Positions 32,695-41,587 of a stretch of DNA of 62,715 nucleotides are shown piece by piece; within the stretch, counting starts at the first letter, position 1, and the number at the start of each line of letters is the position of its first letter. The notes under the pieces are model-generated. The model was not told the origin of the DNA, searched no databases, and saw nothing but the letters and a program-made list of their open reading frames with translations. This DNA is from a virus. The position numbers and the translations under genes are program-made. The DNA lies in the IMG/VR virus record IMGVR_UViG_3300009146_000014, positions 1 to 62,715 of that record; one strand, written 5' to 3'.

Positions 32695-33783
32695 ATGCCT
32701 TGGACAACTCCGACGCTCAAAGCGGTTCGCGGCATGACTCGCGACTATGTGCTTTCGCAGTTGGGCGCACGCGCGATGATTCCGAACTCGGTGTTGCGCA
32801 TCATGAGCGACTCGATGTCGGGTCTGACGCACATGGCGTTCATCTATCTCGATTGGCTCGCTCGCCAATTGCTGCCGGATACGGCGGAGACCGAATGGCT
32901 CGATCGGCACGGCAATATCTGGCTGGTCAACGCCGATGGTTCGAAGGGAAGGAAGGCGCCGACTTACGCGCGAGGCACGGTGCGATTCGAGGGCACGCCG
33001 GGCACAGTTATTCCGACCGGCACGCTACTGATGGGCGCCAACCGGATTCAATATCAAACGCTGACGGATGCCACAGTGGGCATCGATGGGCTCGGCGACG
33101 CGACGGCGGTTGCGCTAACCGCCGGCATCGAGGGCAATTTGCCGGACGGCACGAATCTCTTTTTCACAGAGAGCGGTGGGTTCGCTGTCGAGACGATCAC
33201 GACGTTTGGCGAAATGTCGGGCGGAGTCGATTCGGAGACCGACGAACAACTGAGGGAGCGGATTCTATTTCGCATTCAAAATCCGCCGATGGGCGGCGCG
33301 GCGCACGACTATGTGGCGTGGGCAATGGCGGTGCCGGGCGTGACGCGCGCATGGGCGGCGGTGGAAATCGGACCCGGCACCATGACGGTTCGCTTTCTGA
33401 TGGATGACCTCTATCCGGACAATTACGGGCTGCCGACCGAGAACGATATCAACACGGTGCGCACGTACATCGATCGGAAGCGGCCGGTGACGGTGAAAGA
33501 CTGTTTCGTGTTCGCGCCCATCCTCTATTTCTATGACATCCAAATAACGGAGCTTGTGAACAACACCGAGACCACGCGCGGCAACATCGAGGCGTCAATC
33601 AAGGCAATGGAACGCGAGCGGTCTAAGCCGGGCGAGACGATGCATCGCTCATGGGTGGACGAGGCTATCAGCAAGGCAAGCGGAGAAGTGACGCACGAAC
33701 TGCTCTACGAGACAACGGAAATGCCGGCGCCGGGTTACATGCCGGTGTTGGGAACAATCCTCTATGACATCGAGCCGAGCTAA
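32695..33783 (+). CDS. Baseplate J-like protein, Mu gp47
   Basis: A 362-aa protein starting MPWTTPTLKAVRGMTRDYVLSQL. Family marks are LDWLARQLLPDTAETEWLDRHGNIWLV, ARGTVRFEGTPGTVIPTGTLL, and GGVDSETDEQLRERILFRIQNPPMGGAAHDYVAWA (given in parts). It is the wedge protein that triggers sheath contraction. ATG at 32695 follows the gp46 stop by two bases. Confidence 0.92.
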   Translation: MPWTTPTLKAVRGMTRDYVLSQLGARAMIPNSVLRIMSDSMSGLTHMAFIYLDWLARQLLPDTAETEWLDRHGNIWLVNADGSKGRKAPTYARGTVRFEGTPGTVIPTGTLLMGANRIQYQTLTDATVGIDGLGDATAVALTAGIEGNLPDGTNLFFTESGGFAVETITTFGEMSGGVDSETDEQLRERILFRIQNPPMGGAAHDYVAWAMAVPGVTRAWAAVEIGPGTMTVRFLMDDLYPDNYGLPTENDINTVRTYIDRKRPVTVKDCFVFAPILYFYDIQITELVNNTETTRGNIEASIKAMERERSKPGETMHRSWVDEAISKASGEVTHELLYETTEMPAPGYMPVLGTILYDIEPS

Positions 33784-34586
33784 TGGCACAGGCGCCACGC
33801 GATAAACACGTAACGCGGACCGGCGAGGAATACGCCGAAGCGTTGCAAATGTTGCTGCCGCAAGGGCAGGCGTGGCCGCGCACGCATGAGAGCGTGCTTA
33901 TGCGCGTGGTTCGTGGTCTCACGAAAATATGGGGCGACTTCGAAATCCGCGCGTCCAAATTGCTGGAGGTCGAGAGCGACCCGCGAATCACAATCGAGTT
34001 GCTTCCCGATTGGGAGCGCAATTGGGGTCTGCCGGACCCATGCTATCAGGAGCCGTTGACGATCGCGGAGCGGCAGCTTGCGCTCATGATGCGGATGACG
34101 TTGTGGGGAGCGCAGAGCCGAGAGTTCTTTATCGAAATCGCGGCAATGATCGGCTACACGATCACGATAAGCGAATACCGGCCGTTCTTTATCGCCATGG
34201 ACAGATGCGGCGACTCGCGCGTGTATGGTGAGGGCGTCACGACTGATACGCCGATGCGTGATGAGTTCGGCAAGCCGGTGTTGGGGCCGCACGGCGCGAT
34301 GCCGGTGGGTGATCATCCGATAGCGAACGGCGAGTTGTCGGAGTGGCCAAGCTACGGGCTCGGGCCGCTCGAAAACCGTTACTATTGGTCCGTGCATGTC
34401 GCGGACGCAAAGCTCACGTGGTTCCGCGTCACGTCCGGACAATGCGGAGTCGATCCGCATTTGCGCATCGGGCTCGCGGATGACCTCGAATGCTTGTTGG
34501 ACCGTTGGAAGCCGGGACACACGGACATCATCTATGACTATTCCGGGTTGAGCAGTCCCGGTGATCCGATGGCAGGGACTCCGTAG
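33783..34586 (+). CDS. Baseplate protein, Mu gp48 (YmfQ/DUF2313)-like
   Basis: A 267-aa protein with YAEALQMLLPQGQAWPR and LLPDWERNWGLPDPC, the two strongest marks of the gp48/YmfQ family. It sits after gp47, as in Mu. The C-terminal half (ENRYYWSVHVADAKLTWFRVTSGQCGVDP) is longer than in Mu. Overlaps the gp47 stop by one base. Confidence 0.9.
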   Translation: MAQAPRDKHVTRTGEEYAEALQMLLPQGQAWPRTHESVLMRVVRGLTKIWGDFEIRASKLLEVESDPRITIELLPDWERNWGLPDPCYQEPLTIAERQLALMMRMTLWGAQSREFFIEIAAMIGYTITISEYRPFFIAMDRCGDSRVYGEGVTTDTPMRDEFGKPVLGPHGAMPVGDHPIANGELSEWPSYGLGPLENRYYWSVHVADAKLTWFRVTSGQCGVDPHLRIGLADDLECLLDRWKPGHTDIIYDYSGLSSPGDPMAGTP

Positions 34587-34602
34587 AGAAGGAAGCGAAG
34601 CG

Positions 34603-35934
34603 ATGAAATATAACCAACCGTACGGCGTTTCTGATCCAGAGGGACCATACGTCAACGGCAACCCGACGACCGGGACGATGGGTTCGATTCCGCCGGCCGC
34701 GAGCATCGAGTATCCGCAGCGCGAGATTGTGAATTTCATCAAAGACTCGAGCATCACGCCCATCAACGAGGATTTGCACCAACTCGCGCGCTCGGCGCAG
34801 AGTCAGAAGGTCGTCTACGCTGAAGACTTTGGTATTCCGAACTCGTACCTCATAGACACGGTGCCGGTGATTGCCGAGTACAAGGCCGGGCAACGCTGGA
34901 ATGTCAAAATCAAAAACACGAACACCGGGCCGTCTATCCTCAATGCGAATCAGATTGGGCCGCGCAACATCGTCAAGCCGGATGGCACGCCGCTAATCGG
35001 TTACGAGATGTCGGCGGGCGCCGTGGTCGGGCTCGTTGACGACGGCGAAAAGTTGCAGTTGCAGGCCGCAGCGGGCGGCGGCGGCGGCGGCGGTTCGTCG
35101 GGCCTGACGACCAACGTGCATTACTATGTCAACTATGGCACGGGCGATGACGATCTATATGACGGCTCATCGGCGGTGCTTGCCGCCGGCACCAAGCACG
35201 GGCCGTTCAAGACTGTGCAGCGGGCAATTTCCGAAACGCTCAAATGGAACATGAACAATTATTCGGTCGAAATCCATGTGGCCGATTATGTAGGGCTGCA
35301 ACCGCCGTTCATTTGTTACCAACTCAATGGAGCGGGCAATTGCTACATCACGGGCAACATCACGACGCCGGCCAATTGCCACATCCACAATCCGGGCGGC
35401 GAGGCCATCTTGGTGTTGGCGGATGATTACGAGCTTAGGGGCTTCAAGGTGTCGTGCGCCGGCAACGGGCCGCTCGCGCCCGTTACGCTCGGCATCGGCC
35501 TTCGCGCCTTTGGCGGACTCTGCAAGGCGTGGAATTTCGACTTTGGCCCTTGCGCCGAAGGGCATATGTCGGCGCAAGCGGCCGGCGGCGGTATCATCTG
35601 GCGTGGCGCGGAGCAGAACAATCCGGGCGGCTTTATCACTGTGTCTGGCAACGCCGCGCGCTTCCACATGAATGCGCAAGCGTATGGCTGGATTCACTTG
35701 GGCTTGCCGGATTTGAATGTGCTCGGCGCTATTTCCACACAGTTTTGGGCGCTCGCGCATGGGCTTGGGAACATTGGCTATCACTATCGCAACATGACCG
35801 GGCACGGTGGCGTCTCGGGGCAAAAGTTTTGGGCGCTGTCAAATGGTGTCATCGTCACGTCGGACGGGCAAAGCGCGTCCTACTATCCCGGCAACGTGGC
35901 TGGCGTGCTGTCCTACGGCGGGCAGTATTTCTAA
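34603..35934 (+). CDS. Tail fibre protein with beta-helix region
   Basis: A 443-aa protein. The N-terminus (MKYNQPYGVSDPEGPYVNG followed by GSIPPAASIEYPQREI) is an attachment domain seen in fibres of alphaproteobacterial phages. After a short poly-Gly linker (~159-165) comes a parallel beta-helix-like region (GPFKTVQRAISETLKWNMNN, then repeated G-x-N strands) like pectate-lyase-type fibres. It probably binds or degrades surface polysaccharide. Confidence 0.8.
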   Translation: MKYNQPYGVSDPEGPYVNGNPTTGTMGSIPPAASIEYPQREIVNFIKDSSITPINEDLHQLARSAQSQKVVYAEDFGIPNSYLIDTVPVIAEYKAGQRWNVKIKNTNTGPSILNANQIGPRNIVKPDGTPLIGYEMSAGAVVGLVDDGEKLQLQAAAGGGGGGGSSGLTTNVHYYVNYGTGDDDLYDGSSAVLAAGTKHGPFKTVQRAISETLKWNMNNYSVEIHVADYVGLQPPFICYQLNGAGNCYITGNITTPANCHIHNPGGEAILVLADDYELRGFKVSCAGNGPLAPVTLGIGLRAFGGLCKAWNFDFGPCAEGHMSAQAAGGGIIWRGAEQNNPGGFITVSGNAARFHMNAQAYGWIHLGLPDLNVLGAISTQFWALAHGLGNIGYHYRNMTGHGGVSGQKFWALSNGVIVTSDGQSASYYPGNVAGVLSYGGQYF

Positions 35935-35952
35935 TCGAAGGAGTCAACGGCG

Positions 35953-36558
35953 ATGTTCATTGGTGATCACTACTGGCTCGCGGACGATAGCCGGCTATGG
36001 GGGAGCAAGTCGCAAACGCACATCACTGCAAGCGATCCCGATTATGTCGCTTGGCAAGCGGCCTACAACCTCGATCCAACGCGATGGCCGGAGGATGAGG
36101 CCGGCGCGCAAACCGACGCGGCGCTGCAAGCAATCGTCGGGCCGCTCGGCATGTTCGTTACTCTCACGGACTATTCGGCGGCAGCGCGCTTGCGTGTAGT
36201 CGAGGCCGGCATCAAAATCTTGAGCATCACGCCCAAGGTGTTCAACGCCGACATGCTGTCGCGTACGCAAGCCAACAATGCCAAGCAACTGATGATAGCT
36301 GATCCGCTCATCACGGCGCTGCCGTGGCGGATGAAAGACGGCAGCTATGTTGAGGTAACGGCGGCGGATGTCGACTTGATATTCTTGTCGATGGGCGGCT
36401 TTGCCGAGGAATGTTTCACGACAGAGGAAGAAACGGCCGCTGCCATCGTTGGCGGCACCATCACGACGCGCGCTGAAATCGATGCGGCTTATGCAGCGAT
36501 TCCACAAGAGCGCGACGGCGTATCCGAACGCCTACGCGCGAGGAAGCCGAAAAGGTAA
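35953..36558 (+). CDS. Fibre-associated protein, putative
   Basis: A 201-aa protein starting MFIGDHYWLADDSRLWGSKSQTHI. The short beta start followed by helices with an AAYAAIPQERDG end resembles DUF4376-type proteins encoded next to tail fibres. Probably a fibre accessory or assembly protein. It has a GGAG ribosome site. Function by position. Confidence 0.6.
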   Translation: MFIGDHYWLADDSRLWGSKSQTHITASDPDYVAWQAAYNLDPTRWPEDEAGAQTDAALQAIVGPLGMFVTLTDYSAAARLRVVEAGIKILSITPKVFNADMLSRTQANNAKQLMIADPLITALPWRMKDGSYVEVTAADVDLIFLSMGGFAEECFTTEEETAAAIVGGTITTRAEIDAAYAAIPQERDGVSERLRARKPKR

Positions 36559-36564
36559 CGGGCC

Positions 36565-36924
36565 ATGAGCGTTGTCAACATCACAGTCCACAATGACGCG
36601 GACTTTTATTGCGTCTTTGACTATCAGTCGGTCGCGGGTGTTCCCATCGACATCAGCGGCTCATCAATGGTGATGATGCTCCGCCGGCACGCGAAGGACG
36701 AGGCGGCGCAACTGCGGCTCGGCACCGACACGGGCGAGATTGTCTATGTCGATCCGGTGCAAGGGCGATTCTCGGTTCGCATCGTGCAAGAGGTTTTGGA
36801 GCGGCTCGGGCTCGGCGACTTTGATCATTCGAACGTCATGAAAAAGGGCGACAGCAAGATTGCGATTTGGACGGGCACGTTCACAAACAATCCGGGCGCG
36901 GCGCGGGGGGACTTTCCGCTATGA
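36565..36924 (+). CDS. Small beta-rich structural protein, putative
   Basis: A 119-aa protein with an Ig/BppU-like beta pattern ([20 protein letters not shown], then [16 protein letters not shown] and [10 protein letters not shown]). Its stop overlaps the start of the collagen-like fibre gene (ATGA), so the two are probably made together and may form one appendage. Confidence 0.6.
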   Translation: MSVVNITVHNDADFYCVFDYQSVAGVPIDISGSSMVMMLRRHAKDEAAQLRLGTDTGEIVYVDPVQGRFSVRIVQEVLERLGLGDFDHSNVMKKGDSKIAIWTGTFTNNPGAARGDFPL

Positions 36925-38588
36925 ACAGCGTCACAGTCAGCAACGGGCCGTCAACGACAGCCGGCGAGGGGATGACGCCGGTTGTTGTTGTCGCGCACGA
37001 CATGCTGGAGACGATCATTGTTGGCCAGCAAGGGCCGCCGGGACCACAGGGGCCGCCCGGTCCGCCGTCTGCGGTGCCCGGCCCGGAAGGGCCGCCGGGC
37101 AATTCGATTATTTACGGCACGTCTCCGCCGAATAGCTCTGTCGGCGAGGATGGCGACAGCTACATCAACAAGACGACGAATCTTTTCTACGGCCCGAAGG
37201 CGAATAATGTTTGGCCGGCCGGCGTGTCGATGGTGGGGCCGCAAGGTCCGCAGGGCGCGCAAGGTGCACAAGGGCCGAAGGGTGATGCGGGCGCGCAAGG
37301 TGCGCCGGGCGCGCAAGGTCCGGCGGGGCCGCAAGGTCCGCAAGGCTTGCCGGGCGCACAGGGCGCACAGGGCAATGTGGGACCGCAAGGGCCGCCCGGC
37401 CCAACCGGCGCGGACTCGACGGTGCCCGGCCCGGCCGGGCCGGCGGGCGCAACCGGCGCGCAAGGGCCGCCCGGCCCAACCGGCGCGGACTCAACGGTGC
37501 CGGGGCCTCCGGGCGCAACCGGCGCGCAAGGGCCGAAGGGTGACAAGGGCGACACGGGCGCGGCATCAACGGTGCCGGGGCCTCCGGGCGCAACCGGCGC
37601 GCAAGGTCCGGCCGGCGCGCAAGGTCCGCAAGGCATCCAAGGTCCGGCCGGGCCGGCGGCGGGTTCGCTCATTCCGCAGGGCCGGCTAACGCTCAACACG
37701 GCGACGCCAATCATGCTGGCGTCATACGCGAACGTGGGCGCGATAATTTACACGCCGCACAACGGCCTCTATCTGCCGCTGTTCGATGGCTCGACTTTGG
37801 TTGCGGCCAATGTGGGCGGCGAACTTGGGCAGCTACATGCCGACACTTCCAAGAGTCCGGCCGCAGCGGTGGCCAACAAGACTTACGATGCGTTCGCTTG
37901 GCAGGACGGCGGAGCGGTGACGCTTTCGCGCGGCTGGCCTTGGCAGTCGGACACATCGCGCGGAGTCGGCGCCGGCACATCCGAGTTGATTCGCAGGGGC
38001 GGGATATACGTCAACAAGTACGCCATCACGAACGGGCCGGCGGCGGAGCGCGGGACATATCTCGGGAGCTTCCGCACGAACTCACTCGGGCTTAGCGATC
38101 ACATCATAAACACGTACGGCACGCCGGTTGCGGCGAATCACTTGGGCGTGTGGAACAAGTACAACCGCGAGCCTCTGACGACTTGGTTGCATGACACGGG
38201 CGCCGACTATCAATCGACTCCGGGCAGCACGTGGCTCATGCATTGCCTACACGCCGGCACGCGATGGAATTTCTTGCGCGGGCTCGATGAACATCAAATG
38301 GTGTTTCGCATGGCCGTTCGCGGCAATGGCCCGGCGGGGCATTATCAGCAGTTCGGATTCCTGTTGGATGCAGCGGCGGGGGCGCCGGGACTAGCAGGGC
38401 AGAATTGGCTGTCACAGGTTGGGGTGCTGCAAGTCGCGTCGAGCGTCTATGATATTTCGGTGGAGGCGTCGGCGGTGCTTACGACCGCGCTCGGTTGGCA
38501 CTATACGCAGGCGATGGAATGGGTTTCGACGCCATCGACTATCAAGCGAGCGCAATACCACATGCTTACGTGTCAGACGATGTACTAG
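36921..38588 (+). CDS. Collagen-like tail fibre
   Basis: A 555-aa protein. Residues ~35-55 and ~110-250 are Gly-x-y repeats ([22 protein letters not shown] and so on), which form a collagen-type triple helix. A globular C-terminal domain (~260-555) starting [20 protein letters not shown] probably trimerises and binds the host. The repetitive DNA (37020-37670) is prone to recombination and could vary fibre length. Confidence 0.88.
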   Translation: MNSVTVSNGPSTTAGEGMTPVVVVAHDMLETIIVGQQGPPGPQGPPGPPSAVPGPEGPPGNSIIYGTSPPNSSVGEDGDSYINKTTNLFYGPKANNVWPAGVSMVGPQGPQGAQGAQGPKGDAGAQGAPGAQGPAGPQGPQGLPGAQGAQGNVGPQGPPGPTGADSTVPGPAGPAGATGAQGPPGPTGADSTVPGPPGATGAQGPKGDKGDTGAASTVPGPPGATGAQGPAGAQGPQGIQGPAGPAAGSLIPQGRLTLNTATPIMLASYANVGAIIYTPHNGLYLPLFDGSTLVAANVGGELGQLHADTSKSPAAAVANKTYDAFAWQDGGAVTLSRGWPWQSDTSRGVGAGTSELIRRGGIYVNKYAITNGPAAERGTYLGSFRTNSLGLSDHIINTYGTPVAANHLGVWNKYNREPLTTWLHDTGADYQSTPGSTWLMHCLHAGTRWNFLRGLDEHQMVFRMAVRGNGPAGHYQQFGFLLDAAAGAPGLAGQNWLSQVGVLQVASSVYDISVEASAVLTTALGWHYTQAMEWVSTPSTIKRAQYHMLTCQTMY

Positions 38589-38601
38589 GTAGGAGGCGGC
38601 A

Positions 38602-40050
38602 ATGCAGGAAGATGTGAACCCGCGCGTGCTCGATATCTCGCATCATAATTGGGACGATCACGGTCCACTCGATTGGGACTCAATCGTGCGCTCCGGAATT
38701 TGGGGCATCATCCACAAGGCGACGGAAGATATCGACTATATGGACCCGTACTATCAGCGGGCCATCGCCGAAGCATCGGGACACGGCTTGCTTGTCGGCG
38801 CGTATCATTTCTTTCGGCCGGGCAACATCATCGAGCAGGCGGACCATTTCTTGCGAGTGGTTCGGCCGACTCGGGACACGCTCATTGTGCTCGACCATGA
38901 GGACGAGGGATGTAGTCTCGATGACGTGAAAGAGTGGATGCGCTATGTGCAGACGCGAACCGGCCAGCAACCGGCGCTCTACTCTGGTCACGTCTTGAAA
39001 GAGCAAATCGGCGACGGGCGAGACGAGTACCTCGCGCGCTCGCGCTTGTGGATTGCGGAGTACAACGCAAAGCCGACGTGGCCGCCGAATTGGGATGAGT
39101 TGTGGCTCTGGCAATTCACGGACGGCATCGTGGGGCCGATGCCGCACACGATTCCCGGCGTCGGGAGTGTGGACATCAACAGTTATTCCGGCAGCAAAAA
39201 GACGTTGCAGCAAACGTGGAGTACGAGCATGCGACCCGACAGACCAGAGAGACCCGGCAGACCCGACAAGCCGCAGAGGCCGCCGGATGTAGTGAAGCCT
39301 CCGGAGCCGGACGGCGAGCCGGCGCCATGGCTGCAAGTCATGCGCGCCATGACCGGCCTAACCGAAGGCTCGGGCTCGGCGGACAACCCGAAGATTCTCG
39401 GGATGCGCAACTACATCGCGGCCAAGTGGCCGGACATGGCCGAATATTGTTCCTACTACAAGCACGATGACACGCCATGGTGCGGACTGTGCTCCGCCTT
39501 CTGCGTTTCGGTTGCCGACATCCGGCCGCCGTTCGGTCCAACGGACACTGATCGGTTCCTATGGGCGTTGTCGTGGTCGGATGGGCGCGACGCGGCGGGG
39601 TTCATCACGCTCGATGAACCAAGGCAGGGCTGCATCGTTGTCACCGAGCGCGACGGCGGCGGACACGTGACGATGTTCGAACACATGGAAGGCGGCAAGT
39701 ATATGTGCCGTGGCGGCAATCAATCCGACTCGATCAACGTCACGGCGATTGATCCAAGCACGGTCGTTGCGCTGATGTGGCCGACCAAGCTCGGCGTGGA
39801 AATCTCGGCTGATGTGCCGCCGGCATTTCCCGAGTGGATGCAGGCGAGCCTCAATCTCTTGGGTGCGAAGCCGCCGCTCGACATCGACGGAGAGTTCGGC
39901 CCGGCGTCGAAATCTGCGTTGCAGAAATTCCAGAAGGACAACAAGTTGGCGCCGACCGGCGTGCCCGATCAAGATACGACCGGCGCCATGCTTGAGGAGC
40001 TACAGAAGCTCAATGACGATCGGGGTTTGGACGAGGACGACGACGACTGA
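38602..40050 (+). CDS. Three-domain endolysin (GH25 + CHAP/NlpC-like + PG-binding)
   Basis: A 482-aa protein. Residues ~8-205 form a GH25 muramidase: VLDISHHN with catalytic-site Asp11, HKATED, GAYHFF and LDHEDEG. A Pro/Arg/Asp linker follows (~210-245). Residues ~248-400 form a TIGR02594/CHAP-like amidase with C294 (TPWCGLCSAFC) and H355 (GGHVTMFEH). Residues ~410-470 are a peptidoglycan-binding repeat (LNLLGAKPPLDIDGEFGPASKSALQKFQK). Two enzymes plus an anchor in one lysin is more typical of Gram-positive phages. Confidence 0.9.
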   Translation: MQEDVNPRVLDISHHNWDDHGPLDWDSIVRSGIWGIIHKATEDIDYMDPYYQRAIAEASGHGLLVGAYHFFRPGNIIEQADHFLRVVRPTRDTLIVLDHEDEGCSLDDVKEWMRYVQTRTGQQPALYSGHVLKEQIGDGRDEYLARSRLWIAEYNAKPTWPPNWDELWLWQFTDGIVGPMPHTIPGVGSVDINSYSGSKKTLQQTWSTSMRPDRPERPGRPDKPQRPPDVVKPPEPDGEPAPWLQVMRAMTGLTEGSGSADNPKILGMRNYIAAKWPDMAEYCSYYKHDDTPWCGLCSAFCVSVADIRPPFGPTDTDRFLWALSWSDGRDAAGFITLDEPRQGCIVVTERDGGGHVTMFEHMEGGKYMCRGGNQSDSINVTAIDPSTVVALMWPTKLGVEISADVPPAFPEWMQASLNLLGAKPPLDIDGEFGPASKSALQKFQKDNKLAPTGVPDQDTTGAMLEELQKLNDDRGLDEDDDD

Positions 40051-40105
40051 CGAGTCAAGCCTCGCGATTACGTACGTGAATACGTACGGGAGAGGAGTTC
40101 GTGTC

Positions 40106-40312
40106 ATGTTGGAATCGCTGATCTATGCGCTGATCTATCTGGCCGTCTTGGTGCTCGCGGTGAAGGTCTTTCTTTGGTTCCTCGCCGACGTTGTGGGCAT
40201 GTCGCTGCCGGACCAAATCGTGAAGATCATTTGGTTCGTCGTGGCGCTCATAGCACTGCTCATTCTGATTCAACTGCTCTTGCCCGGCGGGGTATTGCCG
40301 CGCTTGAGGTAG
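40106..40312 (+). CDS. Small membrane protein, Thivi_2564-like (holin candidate)
   Basis: A 68-aa protein with two membrane helices (LIYALIYLAVLVLAVKVFLW and IVKIIWFVVALIALLILIQL) joined by a short loop, and LPGGVLPRLR at the end. The layout resembles Thivi_2564-family membrane proteins. Directly after the endolysin it is the best holin candidate here. GAGAGGAG precedes the ATG at 40106. A longer frame upstream overlaps the endolysin and was rejected. Confidence 0.65.
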   Translation: MLESLIYALIYLAVLVLAVKVFLWFLADVVGMSLPDQIVKIIWFVVALIALLILIQLLLPGGVLPRLR

Positions 40313-40613
40313 CCGGGCTAAGGTGAGGGTGCAGAGCATGTCATGTGCTTTGTTCCGGTGGGCGGTCTCGCGTTTTACGCAGGCGGGGCCGCCCATATCC
40401 CTTTCCCGGCCGGGCGGGTGGTTCCCTTCCCTATTGCCCCCTTGCCATCCGTCCGGCCGGTCTGAACGCTGAAATGTTAACTTTTGGCCTATTTGTGGGC
40501 AGTTCGTCCGCAAACCGCCTTGGAGGGGCCGCCAGTGCCCGGAATTTTCCAGGGTCCGGCAGCCCGGAGACCGGCTCCGATCGCTACGGGCGGGGCAGAT
40601 TGGGGCAAGTTCC
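40313..40613. other. Convergent intergenic region
   Basis: 301 bases between the rightward late block and the leftward recombination operon. No convincing frame or T-tailed hairpin. It contains GC-rich inverted stretches (for example CCCGGCCGGG near 40410 and GGAG-ACCGG-CTCC near 40568) that may slow converging transcription. Confidence 0.5.
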
Positions 40614-40811
40614 CTAGCAGGCGGGGTCTTTGGCCGGCGTTTCCTCGATCGCCACGCTGAACGCCGGGTAATTCTTGGCGTACCCGAGCAACGTGAGCCA
40701 TTGCCGGGCGGCGTCTTGGGAGCGGGCCGGCAACGAGGGGTTGGCCTCTAGCGTCCGCAACAGGTCGCGGAGGTCGTCAAGATTTTCCGGCTTGAGAATC
40801 AGTCTCGGCAT
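40614..40811 (-). CDS. Hypothetical protein, 65 aa
   Basis: A 65-aa helical protein starting MPRLILKPENLDDLRDLLRTLEANPSLPARSQ. A GTG at 40847 would add 12 residues; neither start has a good ribosome site. It overlaps the preceding gene by 35 bases in another frame. It is the last gene of the long leftward operon. No family recognised. Confidence 0.45.
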   Translation of the reverse strand: MPRLILKPENLDDLRDLLRTLEANPSLPARSQDAARQWLTLLGYAKNYPAFSVAIEETPAKDPAC

Positions 40812-40989
40812 CGGGTTGGTCTCGCGTGCACTCGTGACACTTAGCACGACGCGGGACGCCTTGGCTCGATTTGCGCACCGACTCGTGGCCGCACGACAGA
40901 AACAGGCGCACCGACCTCGCGACGTAGCCGGTATATCGAGACGCGCCGCAATACTCGTGGCTCGTCACATCGCGCATGATGCGTTTCAT
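40777..40989 (-). CDS. Small zinc-binding protein, putative
   Basis: A 70-aa basic protein with a CGH...C-x2-C arrangement (LFLSCGHES, AKCHEC) that could hold one zinc ion, as in small phage NinF-like or RING-like knuckles. GAGAAGG lies five bases upstream of the ATG. It lies behind the HNH-type nuclease gene in the recombination operon, where such small Nin-type proteins are common. Confidence 0.5.
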   Translation of the reverse strand: MKRIMRDVTSHEYCGASRYTGYVARSVRLFLSCGHESVRKSSQGVPRRAKCHECTRDQPDAETDSQAGKS

Positions 40990-40998
40990 TTCGCCTTC

Positions 40999-41310
40999 TC
41001 ATTCAAAAAAGTATCGAGCGTTGTGAGCGAGGCACAACGCGAACGGGTCTTGATGGCCACGCATGCGCCACCATTCGAGTTCGTTGCCGAATTGGTGTTG
41101 CGATCGGTGACACGCGGAAGTGAGCGGCAGCGCCCAAAGGTCATCCGGCTTTTCACCGAGTCCACAGTGCCGCTTATCATACGCACGCGAGGCGGCGCGT
41201 AAGTGTGCCGCCTCGCATGGTGGACCGCGCATGCATCCGCAAGCGCAGCGTTGCTTGCGGACCCATGCGAGATATCGGTTATTGATCACTCGTGGGCGAC
41301 GTTGCCTCAT
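40999..41310 (-). CDS. HNH-like (DUF968/Ref-type) nuclease
   Basis: A 103-aa protein: NRYLAWVRKQRCACGC at the start, then EAAHLRAASRAYDKRHCGLGEKPDDLWALPL, and CHRSQHQFGNELEWW. This AHLR...G.KPDD...PL...H..QH layout is the DUF968/Ref-like HNH nuclease family involved in phage recombination. Its ATG overlaps the RecT stop (ATGA). It probably cuts recombination intermediates. Confidence 0.82.
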   Translation of the reverse strand: MRQRRPRVINNRYLAWVRKQRCACGCMRGPPCEAAHLRAASRAYDKRHCGLGEKPDDLWALPLTSACHRSQHQFGNELEWWRMRGHQDPFALCLAHNARYFFE

Positions 41311-41587
41311 TGGCGCCTTTGGCCTTTCGCGGGCGCGGCTTTGCTGCCGGACGCTTTGCTGCCGGCTTTGCTGCCGCCGGCACCGGAGCGGCCACTTTCG
41401 CTCGCGGCTTGCGCGCCTTTTTGTGGTTCGCCGTCTTTGGCAGACTTCGCGCCAGTTGCTTGACGACTCGAGTCAGTTGTAGTGCGTCTCCCTTGGTCGT
41501 TAGCTTCCCGTCCAAGACGAGCGCGAGACTCCCGTCTATCGTTATTGCCGTCAACGAGATTGTCGCCGGCACTTTCGGGTCCGTCAT
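41279..41587 (-). CDS. Overlapping frame: histone H1-like basic protein, putative
   Basis: A 102-aa frame starting MTDPKVPATISLTAITIDGS that lies almost entirely inside the 3' part of recT in another frame. The first half is a well-formed beta-helix pattern (SLALVLDGKLTTKGDALQLTRVVKQLARSL). The tail is Lys/Ala/Pro-rich like histone H1 (AKPAAKRPAAKPRPRKAKG). The RecT frame is low-complexity over exactly this stretch, so dual coding is plausible. No clear ribosome site, so expression is uncertain. Confidence 0.4.
   Translation of the reverse strand: MTDPKVPATISLTAITIDGSLALVLDGKLTTKGDALQLTRVVKQLARSLPKTANHKKARKPRAKVAAPVPAAAKPAAKRPAAKPRPRKAKGANEATSPTSDQ

Noticed and set aside
37020-37670. Collagen-coding repeat region as a non-coding repeat array
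   Set aside because: It keeps one open frame throughout with Gly every third residue, so it is a coding repeat.
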